The notes: a model not told the origin generated them from the sequence alone. A stretch of 64,000 nucleotides of DNA from Arthrobacter globiformis (GCF_030818015.1 NZ_JAUSZX010000001.1:558001-622000); one strand, 5' to 3'; positions 45,397 through 54,651 are shown, numbered from the stretch's first letter. Translations and numbers: made by a program.

Positions 45397-45428
45397 TACA
45401 CCGTGCGTGAATTACTCCTGACGGTGTA
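45397..45428. promoter_or_regulatory. Inverted repeat in the ftsH upstream region
   Basis: TACACCGT (45397-45404) and ACGGTGTA (45421-45428) with 16 bp between, ending in a TATAGC that could be a -10. It is 86 bp before the ftsH start. Candidate operator; no known regulator motif was recognised. Confidence 0.35.
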
Positions 45429-45485
45429 TAGCTAGAAACGACGCAGCACCACACGCGCGCAGTCCTCGCGCCGTGCAGCACTACC

Positions 45486-45513
45486 AGGAGGGACGGGGCC
45501 AGCCCCCGAACAG
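45486..45513 (+). promoter_or_regulatory. ftsH: ftsH ribosome site separated from the start by a small hairpin
   Basis: AGGAGGGA (45486-45493) is followed by GGGG-CCAG-CCCC (45495-45506) and then CGAACAG before the ATG at 45514. The direct spacing of about 20 nt is too long, but folding the 4-bp GC stem would bring it to about 8 nt. Confidence 0.45.
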
Positions 45514-47580
45514 ATGAAAGCTAAGAGTTTCTTCAAGGGCCCGGGCATTTGGATCATTGTTGTGGTCGGCATGCTCCTGCTGGCCTTTGCAACATTGGCT
45601 CCGGGCGGCTCGACGCGCATCGACACGCAGCCGGGCCTCGAGCTCCTCGCCCAGAGCGGCAAGGTGGAACAGGCCAAGATCTTCGACGGCGAAAACCGCG
45701 TCGACCTGGTGCTGAAAGACAACCTCGTCATCGACGGCCAGGACAAGGGCAAGAACGTCCAGTTTTTCTTCGTCAATGACCGCGGCCCGGACGTCGTCAA
45801 GGCCGTGACTGCTGCCAACCCCTCCAAGGGCTACACGGACCAGCCGATCGAGAGCAACTGGCTCTCGGGGCTCTTCTCGCTGCTGGTGCCTGTGCTGCTG
45901 CTGGGTGTCCTGTTCTGGTTCCTGCTCTCCCGCATGCAGGGCGGCGGCTCCAAGGTGATGCAGTTCGGCAAGTCCAAGGCCAAGATGGTCAGCAAGGACA
46001 TGCCCCAGGTGACCTTCGCGGATGTCGCCGGTGCTGACGAGGCCGTCGAGGAGCTCCAGGAAATCAAGGAATTCCTTGCAGAGCCTGCCAAGTTCCAGGC
46101 CGTTGGCGCCAAGATCCCCAAGGGTGTGCTGCTGTACGGCCCTCCGGGTACGGGCAAGACCCTGTTGGCCCGCGCCGTCGCAGGTGAGGCGGGCGTGCCG
46201 TTCTTTTCCATCTCGGGCTCGGACTTCGTGGAAATGTTTGTCGGTGTTGGTGCCTCCCGCGTCCGCGACCTGTTCGAGCAGGCCAAATCCAACGCGCCCG
46301 CCATCATTTTCGTGGATGAGATCGACGCCGTCGGCCGTCACCGCGGTGCCGGCATCGGCGGCGGCAACGACGAACGCGAGCAGACCCTCAACCAGCTGCT
46401 CGTCGAAATGGACGGCTTCGACGTCAAGACCAACGTCATCCTGATCGCCGCCACCAACCGGCCTGACGTCCTGGACCCGGCGCTGCTCCGCCCCGGCCGC
46501 TTCGACCGGCAGGTCTCCGTGGAAGCCCCGGACCTCGTCGGCCGCGACCAGATCCTCCAGGTCCACGCCAAGGGCAAGCCGATCGCTCAGGGCGTTGATC
46601 TCAAGGCTGTGGCCAAGAAGACCCCCGGCTACACGGGTGCAGACCTGGCCAACGTGCTCAACGAGGCCGCGCTGCTGACCGCCCGCTCCAACGCCAACCT
46701 CATTGACGACCGCGCACTGGACGAAGCCATCGACCGCGTCATGGCCGGCCCGCAGAAGCGCAGCCGCGTCATGAAGGAGCACGAGCGCAAGATCACCGCG
46801 TACCACGAAGGCGGACACGCCCTCGTCGCCGCCGCGCTGCGGAACTCCGCGCCGGTCACCAAGATCACCATTCTGCCCCGCGGCCGCGCCCTGGGCTACA
46901 CCATGGTGGTTCCGGAGAACGACAAGTACTCAGTCACCCGCAACGAACTGTTGGACCAGATGGCCTACGCTATGGGCGGCCGCGTGGCCGAGGAAATCGT
47001 CTTCCATGATCCGTCCACCGGCGCCTCGAACGACATCGAAAAGGCCACCGCCACGGCCCGCCAGATGGTCACCCAGTACGGCATGAGCGAGCGCGTGGGC
47101 GCCGTGCGCCTTGGCCAGGGCGGCGGCGAGCCGTTCCTCGGCCGCGACGCCAGCCACGAGCGGAACTACTCCGACCAGATCGCCTACATCGTGGATGAGG
47201 AGGTCCGCCGCCTCATCGACCAGGCCCACGACGAGGCCTACGCCATCCTCACCGAGAACCGGGACGTCCTGGACCGGCTGGCCCTGGAACTCCTGGAACG
47301 CGAAACCCTGAACCAGCTCGAAATCGCCGACGTCTTCCGGGACATCCGCAAGCGCGACTTCCGCGAGGTATGGCTGTCCAAGGAAACCCGCCCGGTCTCC
47401 ATGGCCGGTCCGGTGGAGTCGCGGCAGGAGCGTGCAGAACGCGAAGCCCAGGAAGAAGCCAAGGAAGCCCGCCTCGAGGAACCGCTGGACGCGATTCCGC
47501 CGCACCCCCAGGGTGTTCCGGAGGACGCTTCCTTCCAGGGCGGAGTAACGGAAGCCGGACCAGACGGCCACCACGGCTAA
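45514..47580 (+). CDS. ftsH: ATP-dependent zinc metalloprotease FtsH
   Basis: A membrane-anchored AAA+ protease that degrades misassembled membrane and short-lived cytosolic proteins. The 688-residue protein has two membrane segments (about residues 9-29 and 118-136) around an extracytoplasmic domain. Then come the AAA module with Walker A GPPGTGKT (209-216) and Walker B VDEID (Asp268-Glu269), the SRH, and the M41 protease with the zinc motif HEGGH (431-435). The C-terminal 60 residues are charged and disordered, ending in [12 protein letters not shown]. It heads the ftsH-fol cluster: folE begins 10 bp after its stop. Confidence 0.97.
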   Translation: MKAKSFFKGPGIWIIVVVGMLLLAFATLAPGGSTRIDTQPGLELLAQSGKVEQAKIFDGENRVDLVLKDNLVIDGQDKGKNVQFFFVNDRGPDVVKAVTAANPSKGYTDQPIESNWLSGLFSLLVPVLLLGVLFWFLLSRMQGGGSKVMQFGKSKAKMVSKDMPQVTFADVAGADEAVEELQEIKEFLAEPAKFQAVGAKIPKGVLLYGPPGTGKTLLARAVAGEAGVPFFSISGSDFVEMFVGVGASRVRDLFEQAKSNAPAIIFVDEIDAVGRHRGAGIGGGNDEREQTLNQLLVEMDGFDVKTNVILIAATNRPDVLDPALLRPGRFDRQVSVEAPDLVGRDQILQVHAKGKPIAQGVDLKAVAKKTPGYTGADLANVLNEAALLTARSNANLIDDRALDEAIDRVMAGPQKRSRVMKEHERKITAYHEGGHALVAAALRNSAPVTKITILPRGRALGYTMVVPENDKYSVTRNELLDQMAYAMGGRVAEEIVFHDPSTGASNDIEKATATARQMVTQYGMSERVGAVRLGQGGGEPFLGRDASHERNYSDQIAYIVDEEVRRLIDQAHDEAYAILTENRDVLDRLALELLERETLNQLEIADVFRDIRKRDFREVWLSKETRPVSMAGPVESRQERAEREAQEEAKEARLEEPLDAIPPHPQGVPEDASFQGGVTEAGPDGHHG

Positions 47581-47590
47581 GCTCTTTGGT

Positions 47591-48229
47591 GTGACTCACT
47601 TCGACGACGACGACCTCACCGCCACCGCCGACCATTCGGCGGCGGGCGGATCGGGCCGCCACCACAAGGTGGACAGGCCCCGGATTGAAGCAGCCGTGCG
47701 GGAGATCCTGCTGGCCATAGGCGAGGACCCGGACCGCGGCGGGCTGCAGGACACACCCAAGCGTGTGGCCAAAGCTTATGCCGAGGTGTTTGCCGGCCTG
47801 CACCAGGATCCGGGCAGCGTGCTCGGCACCACCTTCGACCTCGACCACGAGGAACTGGTGCTGGTGAAGGACATCCCGTTCTACTCCACCTGCGAGCACC
47901 ACCTGGTACCGTTCCACGGCGTCGCGCATGTGGGGTACATCCCCTCGCACGACGGCAGGGTGACGGGTCTGAGCAAGCTGGCCCGCCTGGTGGACATCTA
48001 CGCCCGCCGCCCGCAGGTGCAGGAGCGCCTCACCACGCAGATCGTTGAAGCGCTGGTCACATTCCTCAAGCCGCGCGGAGCCATCGTGGTGGTGGAATGC
48101 GAACACATGTGCATGTCCATGCGCGGCATCCGCAAGCCCGGAGCCAAAACCGTCACAAGCGCGGTTCGCGGGCAACTTCATGACCCGGCCACCCGTGCCG
48201 AAGCCATGAGCCTCATACTCGGAAGGTAA
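47591..48229 (+). CDS. folE: GTP cyclohydrolase I
   Basis: Converts GTP to 7,8-dihydroneopterin triphosphate, the first step of folate synthesis. The 212-residue protein contains [20 protein letters not shown], the zinc site [19 protein letters not shown] and [19 protein letters not shown]. The N-terminal 30 residues are His/Asp-rich and variable. The start is a GTG at 47591. It is followed after 10 bp by folP, in a folE-folP-folB-folK operon. Confidence 0.96.
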   Translation: MTHFDDDDLTATADHSAAGGSGRHHKVDRPRIEAAVREILLAIGEDPDRGGLQDTPKRVAKAYAEVFAGLHQDPGSVLGTTFDLDHEELVLVKDIPFYSTCEHHLVPFHGVAHVGYIPSHDGRVTGLSKLARLVDIYARRPQVQERLTTQIVEALVTFLKPRGAIVVVECEHMCMSMRGIRKPGAKTVTSAVRGQLHDPATRAEAMSLILGR

Positions 48230-48239
48230 AAAACAGACT

Positions 48240-49160
48240 ATGGATTCCCTAGCTGCAGCACCTGGAACCGGCCCCGCAACATCACCCCTGCCCATCCTGC
48301 GCAAACCGCGGCCGGCAGCCAAGTTCGACGACCTGCCCACAGACCGCACGCTCGTTATGGGCATCCTCAACGTCACCCCCGATTCGTTCAGCGACGGTGG
48401 CAAGCACGCGACGGCGGACACCGCCATCGCCGCCGGCCTCCGGATGTTCTACGCCGGGGCCGACATCATCGACGTCGGCGGTGAATCCACCCGCCCCGGC
48501 GCTGAGGAAGTCAGCCCGGAGGAAGAGCAGCGCCGGGTGGTGCCTGTCATTGAAGCCCTTGTGAAGGCCGGCGCGCTGGTCAGCATCGACACTACCCACG
48601 TCTCCACCGCCGAAGCCGCGCTGAATGCCGGCGCAGCGATCATCAACGACATCTCCGGCCTCACCATCGAACCCGGCATGGCCGAGCTCGTGGCGAAGGC
48701 CAAGGTGCCGTATGTCCTGACCCACCGCCGCGGCGATGCCAAGACAATGACCTCCCTGACTGAGTACGACGACGTCGCGAACGACGTCGTCTCCGAACTG
48801 AACGGCGTCCGCGACAAGCTGTATGCGGCCGGCGTCCTGCCCGAGCAGATCATTGTGGACCCGGGCATCGGGTTCTCGAAGACGGACGTGCAGAATTGGG
48901 AGCTGCTGCGGAACCTGAACCGGCTCGATGCCATGGGCCACAAGGTGCTTGTGGGCGCGTCCCGCAAGCGCTTCCTGGGTACGCTCCTGACGGTCGCCGG
49001 CAAGGCTGCGCTCCCTGAAGAGCGCGACGCCGCCACGGCCGCCATCACCGCCATCAGCGCCGCCCGCGGCGCCTGGGCCGTGCGCGTGCACGACGTCGGA
49101 CCCAGCCTTGACGCCGTCAAGGTGGCCGCCCGCATGGCGGCCCCGGACCTCGGCCGCTGA
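48240..49160 (+). CDS. folP: Dihydropteroate synthase
   Basis: Joins 6-hydroxymethyl-7,8-dihydropterin pyrophosphate with p-aminobenzoate. The 306-residue TIM barrel has VMGILNVTPDSFSDGGKH, IIDVGGESTRPGAEEV, AAIINDISGL, DPGIGFSKT, and LVGASRKRFLG. These contain the pterin (Asn, Asp, Lys) and pABA loop residues and appear normal for a sulfonamide target. GGAAGGTAAAA precedes the ATG. The N-terminal 30 residues are low in conservation. Confidence 0.96.
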   Translation: MDSLAAAPGTGPATSPLPILRKPRPAAKFDDLPTDRTLVMGILNVTPDSFSDGGKHATADTAIAAGLRMFYAGADIIDVGGESTRPGAEEVSPEEEQRRVVPVIEALVKAGALVSIDTTHVSTAEAALNAGAAIINDISGLTIEPGMAELVAKAKVPYVLTHRRGDAKTMTSLTEYDDVANDVVSELNGVRDKLYAAGVLPEQIIVDPGIGFSKTDVQNWELLRNLNRLDAMGHKVLVGASRKRFLGTLLTVAGKAALPEERDAATAAITAISAARGAWAVRVHDVGPSLDAVKVAARMAAPDLGR

Positions 49161-49184
49161 CCAGGAAGGCCTAGCAGAACAGCC

Positions 49185-49544
49185 ATGGACAGGATCTCGC
49201 TGACCGGTGTCACCGCCACCGGCTACCACGGGGTGTTCGATTTTGAGCGCCGCGAAGGGCAGCCGTTTGTTGTGGACGCCGTGCTGCACCTGGATTTCAG
49301 CCAGGCTGCGGAGTCGGACGACGTCCGCGATACCGCCCACTATGGTGAGGTGGCCGGACGGATCACCGACTGGATCACCGGCGAGCCCCTGAACCTGATC
49401 GAAGGATTGGCTGTGCGGATGGCCGAGGGCCTGCTCAAGGAATTCAGGATCCAGGCCGTGGAGATCACGGTGCACAAGCCGAAGGCGCCCATCGAGGTGC
49501 CCTTCGGCGACGTCGCCGTCAGCGTCTACCGGGAGCGGACATGA
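49185..49544 (+). CDS. folB: Dihydroneopterin aldolase
   Basis: Cleaves 7,8-dihydroneopterin to 6-hydroxymethyldihydropterin and glycolaldehyde. The 119-residue protein shows ISLTGVTATGYHGVFDFERR (catalytic Tyr/His region), FVVDAVLHLDF, DTAHYGEVAG, LIEGLAVRMAEGLL and VTVHKPKAPI-like EITVHKPKAPIEVPF. Its stop overlaps the folK start (ATGA at 49541-49544). Confidence 0.95.
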   Translation: MDRISLTGVTATGYHGVFDFERREGQPFVVDAVLHLDFSQAAESDDVRDTAHYGEVAGRITDWITGEPLNLIEGLAVRMAEGLLKEFRIQAVEITVHKPKAPIEVPFGDVAVSVYRERT

Positions 49545-50125
49545 ATCCGGCGCCCGCACTGCATGAGCAGCCGGCACCGACCAAGACCGGCTACACGCGC
49601 GCGGTGCTGGCGCTGGGCAGCAACCTTGGGGCACGGAACGAGACGCTGTCCGAGGCTGTGGCGGACCTTGTGGACCGCCCGGAGGTGCGGCTCCTGGCCG
49701 TCTCACCGATAGTGCAGACCAAGGCCGTCGGCGGCCCCGCCGGGCAGCCGGACTTCCTCAACATGGTGATTTCGGTCGAGACATCACTGGAACCGCTCGA
49801 GCTTCTCAAGCACTGCCAGTCGGTGGAGAACAAGCACCACCGTGTGCGTGAGGTCCACTGGGGTCCGCGCACGCTCGACGTTGATGTCATCGTCTACGGG
49901 GACATCGAGAGTTCCGATCCGGTGCTCACCCTGCCCCACCCGTTTGCAGCAGTGCGGGCCTTCGTGCTCTTCCCCTGGGCCCAGATGGACCCCTCAGCGA
50001 CCCTGAACGGGCAGCCGGTGGGGGAGCTTGCCGTCAGGGCCGCCGACTTCCCGGACCTGAAGCCGTTCGACGGTTTCGGGGACTTCGACGGCGTGCCCGA
50101 CGGCGGGGCGGTGGAACAGCCTTGA
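49541..50125 (+). CDS. folK: 2-amino-4-hydroxy-6-hydroxymethyldihydropteridine pyrophosphokinase
   Basis: Transfers pyrophosphate from ATP to hydroxymethyldihydropterin. The 194-residue protein contains AVLALGSNLGARNETLSEAV, GQPDFLNMVISVETSLEPLE, HRVREVHWGPRTLDVDVIVYG (the catalytic RTLDVDV) and LPHPFAAVRAFVLFPWA. Translationally coupled to folB; its stop overlaps the DUF3180 start. Confidence 0.96.
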   Translation: MNPAPALHEQPAPTKTGYTRAVLALGSNLGARNETLSEAVADLVDRPEVRLLAVSPIVQTKAVGGPAGQPDFLNMVISVETSLEPLELLKHCQSVENKHHRVREVHWGPRTLDVDVIVYGDIESSDPVLTLPHPFAAVRAFVLFPWAQMDPSATLNGQPVGELAVRAADFPDLKPFDGFGDFDGVPDGGAVEQP

Positions 50126-50649
50126 AACCCGTGAGTCCGCTGCTGCTCGCAGTCGTGGGCATTGCCCTGGCCATCGCCGGCTGGTCCGCTGCCGTCCTGA
50201 CCGTCCGTTACGGCATGGCCACGCCGGTCCTGCCGGCCACGGCGCTGGTCAGCATGGGCGTGATTGTGGCCCTGACCCTGGTGCTGGGCGTCCGCGTGCT
50301 CCATTGGCGGAACGGCAAGAAGAAGAAAATGCTGAACCCCATCCTGGCGGCGTGGACGCTGGTCCTCGCCCAGGCCTGCGCCTACACGGGCGCGATGCTG
50401 CTGGGCTGGCACGCAGGGATCTTCCTGGACCAGTTGCGGTTTTGGAGCATCCGCAGCGGGCTGGACGTCACCTGGCTCGCCCTCGGGATGGCCGGCGGCG
50501 GGCTGGCCATGATCGTGGTGGGGCTCGTCGTCGAACGCTTCTGCAAGATCCCGCCGGAGGACGGCGAGACCGACGCCAGCGAAGGCCTGCCGGGCCACGG
50601 CCGGGGCAAGGCCAAAGGAGAAGGCGAGTATGCCTACCGCGGCGATTGA
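50122..50649 (+). CDS. DUF3180 membrane protein
   Basis: A 175-residue protein with four membrane segments (PLLLAVVGIALAIAGWSAAV, ATALVSMGVIVALTLVLGV, PILAAWTLVLAQACAYTGAM, LALGMAGGGLAMIVVGLVV). A basic RNGKKKKM lies between helices 2 and 3, and the tail is charged. DUF3180 family, unknown function, regularly next to folK in actinobacteria. The start is TTG 50122 (overlapping the folK stop) or GTG 50131. Confidence 0.8.
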   Translation: MKPVSPLLLAVVGIALAIAGWSAAVLTVRYGMATPVLPATALVSMGVIVALTLVLGVRVLHWRNGKKKKMLNPILAAWTLVLAQACAYTGAMLLGWHAGIFLDQLRFWSIRSGLDVTWLALGMAGGGLAMIVVGLVVERFCKIPPEDGETDASEGLPGHGRGKAKGEGEYAYRGD

Positions 50650-51142
50650 TCCTCCCGGGATCACCTGGCTGCGCGTGTCCCCGAAATACGTCACGGTCCG
50701 GCTTGTGGAGTGGGCCCTCGGCAACCTGGTCATGGTGGCCGTGCTGAGCCTTCCGCTGGTGTTTGTCCGGCTCGGCTGGTGGCGGTGGCCGCCGCTGTGG
50801 CTGGCCATCGGCGTTCCGGCCTTCATGCTGCTGCTGGCCCTGTGGCGCCTGGTCCTGATCCCGCGGCAGGTGCGCGCCATCGGCTACGCCGAGCGCGACG
50901 ACGACCTCCTCATCCGCGGCGGCATCTTCTTCCAGCGCGTCATGGTGGTGCCGTACGGCCGCATGCAGTACGTGGACATCAGCGCCGGCCCGGTGGAACG
51001 CGGGCTGGGGCTCTGCACCCTGAAGCTGCACACGGCGTCCGCCGGAACCAACGCCGGCATTCCCGGGCTTCCCGCCGAGGAAGGCGCCCGGCTCAGGGAA
51101 CAGCTCTCGGCGCGCGGCGAAGCCAGGCTGGCCGGGCTGTGA
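50630..51142 (+). CDS. Bacterial PH-domain (YdbS-like) membrane protein
   Basis: A 170-residue protein with two membrane helices (about residues 28-48 and 54-71), followed by a bPH2 domain: IGYAERDDDLLIRGGIFFQR, VMVVPYGRMQYVDISAGPVE, LGLCTLKLHTAS. Such proteins pair with larger three-domain PH partners (YdbS/YdbT in Bacillus) and are of unknown function. It overlaps the gene before it by 20 bp and its stop overlaps the start of the next gene (GTGA), so the three are co-translated. Confidence 0.85.
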   Translation: MPTAAIDPPGITWLRVSPKYVTVRLVEWALGNLVMVAVLSLPLVFVRLGWWRWPPLWLAIGVPAFMLLLALWRLVLIPRQVRAIGYAERDDDLLIRGGIFFQRVMVVPYGRMQYVDISAGPVERGLGLCTLKLHTASAGTNAGIPGLPAEEGARLREQLSARGEARLAGL

Positions 51143-52725
51143 GCGCCGGCGGCCTCGCTTCCGGAAAGCCCGACGGCGAGTGGCTGCGTGTGCACCCGGC
51201 GACACCTTTCGTACGTGGCTGGGTTGCGCTGGCGGCCATCGGCTACTTCTTTGGGCGTGACAGCTTTGAACGGATGCTCCAGGGCCAGCCGCTGATTGAT
51301 GACCGCATCGCCGGGCGCGCCCCGTGGCTCCTGGGCGGCGGGGCACTGATGCTGGTGCTGGCGGTCCTGGGCTTCATCCTGTCCTGGTACTTCACCCGGT
51401 ACCAGGTGGCGGAGGGCTACGTCCGGGTCAACACAGGCTTCCTGTTCAAGCAGCAGCGGCAGGCGCGGCTGGACCGCGTCCAGGCCATCGACATCGTCCA
51501 GCCGCTTCTCGCCAGGATCTTCGGCCTGGCGGAACTGAAATTCGAAGTTGCCGACGCCGGCGAATCCGCCGTCCGACTGGCCTACCTTCGCATCGACGAC
51601 GCCCGGCAGCTGCGTGCCACCATCCTCGCCCGCGCGTCGGGAGTCCGGCTGGACCCAGCGCACCCCGAGGCAGCCGCGCCCGAGGCGCCGGAGCAGCAGG
51701 TACTGCAGGTCCCGCCGTCGCGCCTGGTCGGTTCGCTCCTGCTCAGCGAGCAGAGCGTCTTTGTGGTCCTGGGTGCCGCGGCATCCGTGATGCTGTCGGC
51801 GCTCACCGAGAACAGGGCCTTTTTCCTGTACCTGATTCCGGCGGCACTCGGCCTCATTGCCGCGTACTGGACCTCGTTCACCAAGGGCTACAACTTCACG
51901 GCGGCCATCTCCCCGGACGGCATCCGGCTCCGGTACGGGCTGCTCGACACGCAGGCGCAGACACTGCCGCCGGGCCGGATCCAGGCGCTGAAGGTGGCCC
52001 AGCCGCCGCTGTGGCGCCTCTTCGGCTGGTACCGGATGCAGGTCAACGCAGCCGGGTACGGGGCCGGGGCAAACAACGGCGAGGGAGGCTCCCGCACCAC
52101 GCTGCTGCCGGTGGGAAAGATGGACGACGTCCTGAACATGCTGGCCCTCGTGCTGCCCGATCCAGGAACGGCCGATCCGCTGCGCGTATTTCACCAGGGC
52201 GTGAACGGGCTGGATTCCGACGCCGGATTCGTCACCACGCCGCGCCGGGCGCGGCTGCTGGCGCCGCTGGGATGGCGGCGCAACGCCTTCGCGGCAACGG
52301 ACACTGCACTGCTGATGCGGTCGGGCCGGTGGTGGCGGCAGCTTGTGGTGGTGCCGCACCAGCGGACGCAGTCGATTGCGCTGCAGCAGGGACCCCTGGC
52401 GCGCCGGTTCGGGCTTGCCGATCTCGTGCTGCACACCACCACGGGGCCGGTGGCGCCGCGCGTCATCCAGGCGGACATCCGGGAGGCGCAGGCACTCTTC
52501 GACGCCCAGGCCGCCCGCGCCCGCGCCGCCCGCCGGCGCCAGACGAGCGAACAGTGGTTGGCCCAGGCGGGCCCGCTGGTTGAGCAGCCGCCGCTGGTTG
52601 AGCCTCCCCAGCAGCTCCCTAAGCTCGCAAGCTCGCCCAGGGAACCCGGCTGGCGGGGCCCCACCACCCCGGACTCCCGCACCACCCCCACAGCACCCCA
52701 ACAGGAAGGCCAGCAACGTGGCTAA
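51139..52725 (+). CDS. Large bacterial PH-domain (YdbT-like) membrane protein, C-terminus carries dispersed repeats
   Basis: A 528-residue protein with repeated units of membrane helices and bPH2 domains: an N-terminal unit (YFTRYQVAEGYVRVNTGFLF, ARLDRVQAIDIVQPLLARIF), a middle unit (YNFTAAISPDGIRLRYGLLD, TLPPGRIQALKVAQPPLWRL), and a third (RSGRWWRQLVVVPHQRTQSI). Partner of the preceding YdbS-like protein. The start is the GTG at 51139 in the GTGA overlap; the frame is open further upstream, inside the previous gene. The last 50 residues (PLVEQPPLVEPPQQLPKLAS onward) are encoded by two CCGCTGGTTGAG repeats and a REP-like palindrome, so the tail probably arose by repeat insertion. Confidence 0.82.
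   Translation: MSAGGLASGKPDGEWLRVHPATPFVRGWVALAAIGYFFGRDSFERMLQGQPLIDDRIAGRAPWLLGGGALMLVLAVLGFILSWYFTRYQVAEGYVRVNTGFLFKQQRQARLDRVQAIDIVQPLLARIFGLAELKFEVADAGESAVRLAYLRIDDARQLRATILARASGVRLDPAHPEAAAPEAPEQQVLQVPPSRLVGSLLLSEQSVFVVLGAAASVMLSALTENRAFFLYLIPAALGLIAAYWTSFTKGYNFTAAISPDGIRLRYGLLDTQAQTLPPGRIQALKVAQPPLWRLFGWYRMQVNAAGYGAGANNGEGGSRTTLLPVGKMDDVLNMLALVLPDPGTADPLRVFHQGVNGLDSDAGFVTTPRRARLLAPLGWRRNAFAATDTALLMRSGRWWRQLVVVPHQRTQSIALQQGPLARRFGLADLVLHTTTGPVAPRVIQADIREAQALFDAQAARARAARRRQTSEQWLAQAGPLVEQPPLVEPPQQLPKLASSPREPGWRGPTTPDSRTTPTAPQQEGQQRG
52573..52603. repeat. Two copies of CCGCTGGTTGAG repeat inside the PH-protein C-terminus
   Basis: CCGCTGGTTGAGC occurs at 52573-52585 and 52591-52603, 18 bp apart. 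It is the same unit as at 6248-6287. In this frame it encodes PLVE twice. Confidence 0.75.
52616..52643. repeat. Dispersed REP-like palindrome, copy 2 (inside coding sequence)
   Basis: Starts TCCCTAAGCTCGC and ends GCCCAGGGA; its complement closely matches the 29-bp palindrome at 39814-39842. Here it lies in frame in the 3' end of the PH-domain gene. Confidence 0.7.
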
Positions 52726-53641
52726 GCCAGGACGCCTCGGCGTCGGAATCATCGGTGCCGGCAAAGTGGGCGCCGTCCTCGGTGCGGCGCTCCGCGCGGC
52801 CGAGCACGCCGTCGTCGGGGTTTCCGCCGTCTCCGACGCCAGCCGGGAGCGGGCCGAAACCCTGCTGCCCGGCGTTCCCGTCCTAGAGATCCAGGACATC
52901 GTGGAACGCGCAGAACTGGTACTTCTGGCCGTTCCGGATGATGCCCTCGGCGGGCTCGTGGAGGGGCTCGCCAAGCTCGGTGCGTGGCAGCCCGGCCAGC
53001 TCGTGGCACACACGTCGGGCCGCTTCGGGGTGGGTGTGCTGCATCCGGTCCGGGCGGCCGGTGCCGTGCCACTGGCGCTGCACCCGGCCATGACCTTCAC
53101 CGGCATGAGCCTGGACCTGACCCGGCTGCTGGACTGCACGTTCGGGGTCACGGCGGACGCCGCCATGCTCCCCATCGCCCAGGCACTCGTCGTCGAGATG
53201 GGGGCCGAACCGGTGGTCATCGCCGAGGGCGACCGCACCATCTACCACGCGGCACTTGCTCACGGTTCGAACCACCTGGTCACGCTTGTGGCGCAGGCGT
53301 CGCAGCTGCTCGCCGAAGTGGGTGTGGAGGCTCCGGACCGCGTGCTCGGGCCGCTGCTGCGGGCCACCCTGGAGAACGCGCTCGCCTCCGGCGAGACGGC
53401 GCTGACCGGCCCGGTGGCGCGGGGCGACGCCGGTACCGTGGAGGCGCACGCCCGCGCGCTGCGCGAGCACGACGGCGGGACCGGCGGCGACATCCTCGCG
53501 GCGTACCTCGCCATGGCGCGGGCCACCGCAAGGCGCGCCGAAGGGCGGGGCCTGCTGAAGCCGGACCAGGCGGACAATATTCGTATCGCACTTGAGGGCA
53601 CGGATGCCGACGGCACGGACGACGGCAGCGCCGTCCGCTGA
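52718..53641 (+). CDS. Rossmann-fold DUF2520 protein next to panC
   Basis: The 307-residue protein has an N-terminal NAD(P)-binding motif ([19 protein letters not shown]), [28 protein letters not shown], and [19 protein letters not shown], the typical sequence of the Rossmann-like/DUF2520 family; a helical DUF2520 domain follows ([37 protein letters not shown]). The start is the GTG at 52718, preceded by ACAGGAAGG and overlapping the PH gene by 8 bp. Its stop touches the panC region. Conserved linkage to panC suggests a role in pantothenate supply, possibly as a ketopantoate reductase; this is a hypothesis. Confidence 0.85.
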   Translation: MAKPGRLGVGIIGAGKVGAVLGAALRAAEHAVVGVSAVSDASRERAETLLPGVPVLEIQDIVERAELVLLAVPDDALGGLVEGLAKLGAWQPGQLVAHTSGRFGVGVLHPVRAAGAVPLALHPAMTFTGMSLDLTRLLDCTFGVTADAAMLPIAQALVVEMGAEPVVIAEGDRTIYHAALAHGSNHLVTLVAQASQLLAEVGVEAPDRVLGPLLRATLENALASGETALTGPVARGDAGTVEAHARALREHDGGTGGDILAAYLAMARATARRAEGRGLLKPDQADNIRIALEGTDADGTDDGSAVR

Positions 53642-53676
53642 TGAAAACGGCCGCAGGGCCAAGGGAGGACAATGAC

Positions 53677-54606
53677 ATGGCAATCCGACTCGTAATAACG
53701 GCGGACTCCCTCCGGGCACAAAGCCGTTTGCTGCTGACGCAGAAGAATGGCTCGTCCCTGGGGCTCGTGCCCACTATGGGCGCCCTCCATGCTGGCCACG
53801 GGCAGCTGGCGCGGGCCGCCGTCGAACAGAACGACGTTGTGGTGGCCTCCATCTTTGTGAACCCGCTGCAGTTTGGCGAGGCGCAGGACCTGGACCGGTA
53901 TCCGCGGACCCTTGATGCGGATATGGCGCTTCTGGAGGAGCAGGGAGTCGACCTGGTCTTTGCGCCGTCCGTCGGGGAGATGTACCCGGGCGGGCAGCCG
54001 ATGGTGAGGATCACCTCCGGTCCGCTGGGGGAGAAGTGGGAGGGCGCGTCGCGGCCCGGCCATTTCGACGGCGCGCTGACCGTGGTGGCCAAGCTGCTGC
54101 ACATGGGTATCCCCGGCACCGGCCTTCCCGGCGGCAGGGCCTTCGTTGCCGGTTCCGGCGGCGGACTCCCGGCGTACCGCGCCTATTTCGGGCAGAAGGA
54201 TGCGCAGCAGCTGGCCCTGGTGCGCCGGATGGTGGCGGACCTCAACTTTCCCGTGGAGATCGTTGCGGTGCCAACCGCCCGGGCCGCCGACGGACTGGCG
54301 CTGTCCAGCCGGAACCGGTTCCTCTCGGACGAGGAGCGGGAGGCAGCGCTGGTCCTGTCCCGCGCGCTGCACCTCATTGAGGAGCGGGCGAACGCCAACG
54401 AGCCGCTTGATGTCGGCTCGGCCATGGCACTGATCGAGTCCCAGCCGCTGGTCCAGCTCGACTACCTCGACGTCGTGGATCCCGTCACGCTGGAGCCGCT
54501 CGCCGAGAACTGCCGCGAGACGCCCTTCCGAGGTGAAGGGCTGGCACTGGTTGCCGCGAAGGTGGGCACCGTGCGGCTGATCGACAACGTGCCGCTCCGC
54601 TCCTAA
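53677..54606 (+). CDS. panC: Pantothenate synthetase (pantoate-beta-alanine ligase) with an insertion
   Basis: Condenses pantoate and beta-alanine using ATP. The 309-residue protein has [20 protein letters not shown] (the HxGH motif), [25 protein letters not shown], the [13 protein letters not shown] segment, [20 protein letters not shown] and [18 protein letters not shown]. Between KLLHM and YFGQKD there is a Gly/Pro-rich stretch (about 54106-54180), roughly 20 residues longer than in the E. coli enzyme. The ATG at 53677 is chosen because AAGGGAGGACAATGAC precedes it; the frame is open to 53641, directly at the upstream stop. Confidence 0.94.
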   Translation: MAIRLVITADSLRAQSRLLLTQKNGSSLGLVPTMGALHAGHGQLARAAVEQNDVVVASIFVNPLQFGEAQDLDRYPRTLDADMALLEEQGVDLVFAPSVGEMYPGGQPMVRITSGPLGEKWEGASRPGHFDGALTVVAKLLHMGIPGTGLPGGRAFVAGSGGGLPAYRAYFGQKDAQQLALVRRMVADLNFPVEIVAVPTARAADGLALSSRNRFLSDEEREAALVLSRALHLIEERANANEPLDVGSAMALIESQPLVQLDYLDVVDPVTLEPLAENCRETPFRGEGLALVAAKVGTVRLIDNVPLRS

Positions 54607-54651
54607 TGAGTGAAGTGCCTGGTGAGTTACATCCCAGGTGGCTCAAACCCC

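Larger units (their letters stand above)
45036..45513. other. Intergenic region between hpt and ftsH (478 bp) with nested inverted repeats
   Basis: No convincing gene is seen; open frames present lack ribosome sites and conserved features. The region holds the nested inverted repeat at 45061-45154, the short repeat at 45397-45428, and the ftsH leader. It probably contains the hpt terminator and the ftsH promoter. Confidence 0.5.

Noticed and set aside
45175..45435. Short open frames in the hpt-ftsH gap
   Set aside because: Overlapping frames in several phases, none with domain features or a proper start; best read as noncoding.
45481..46818. Long minus-strand open frame opposite ftsH
   Set aside because: Shadow of the ftsH codons in GC-rich DNA; no start signal or known motif.
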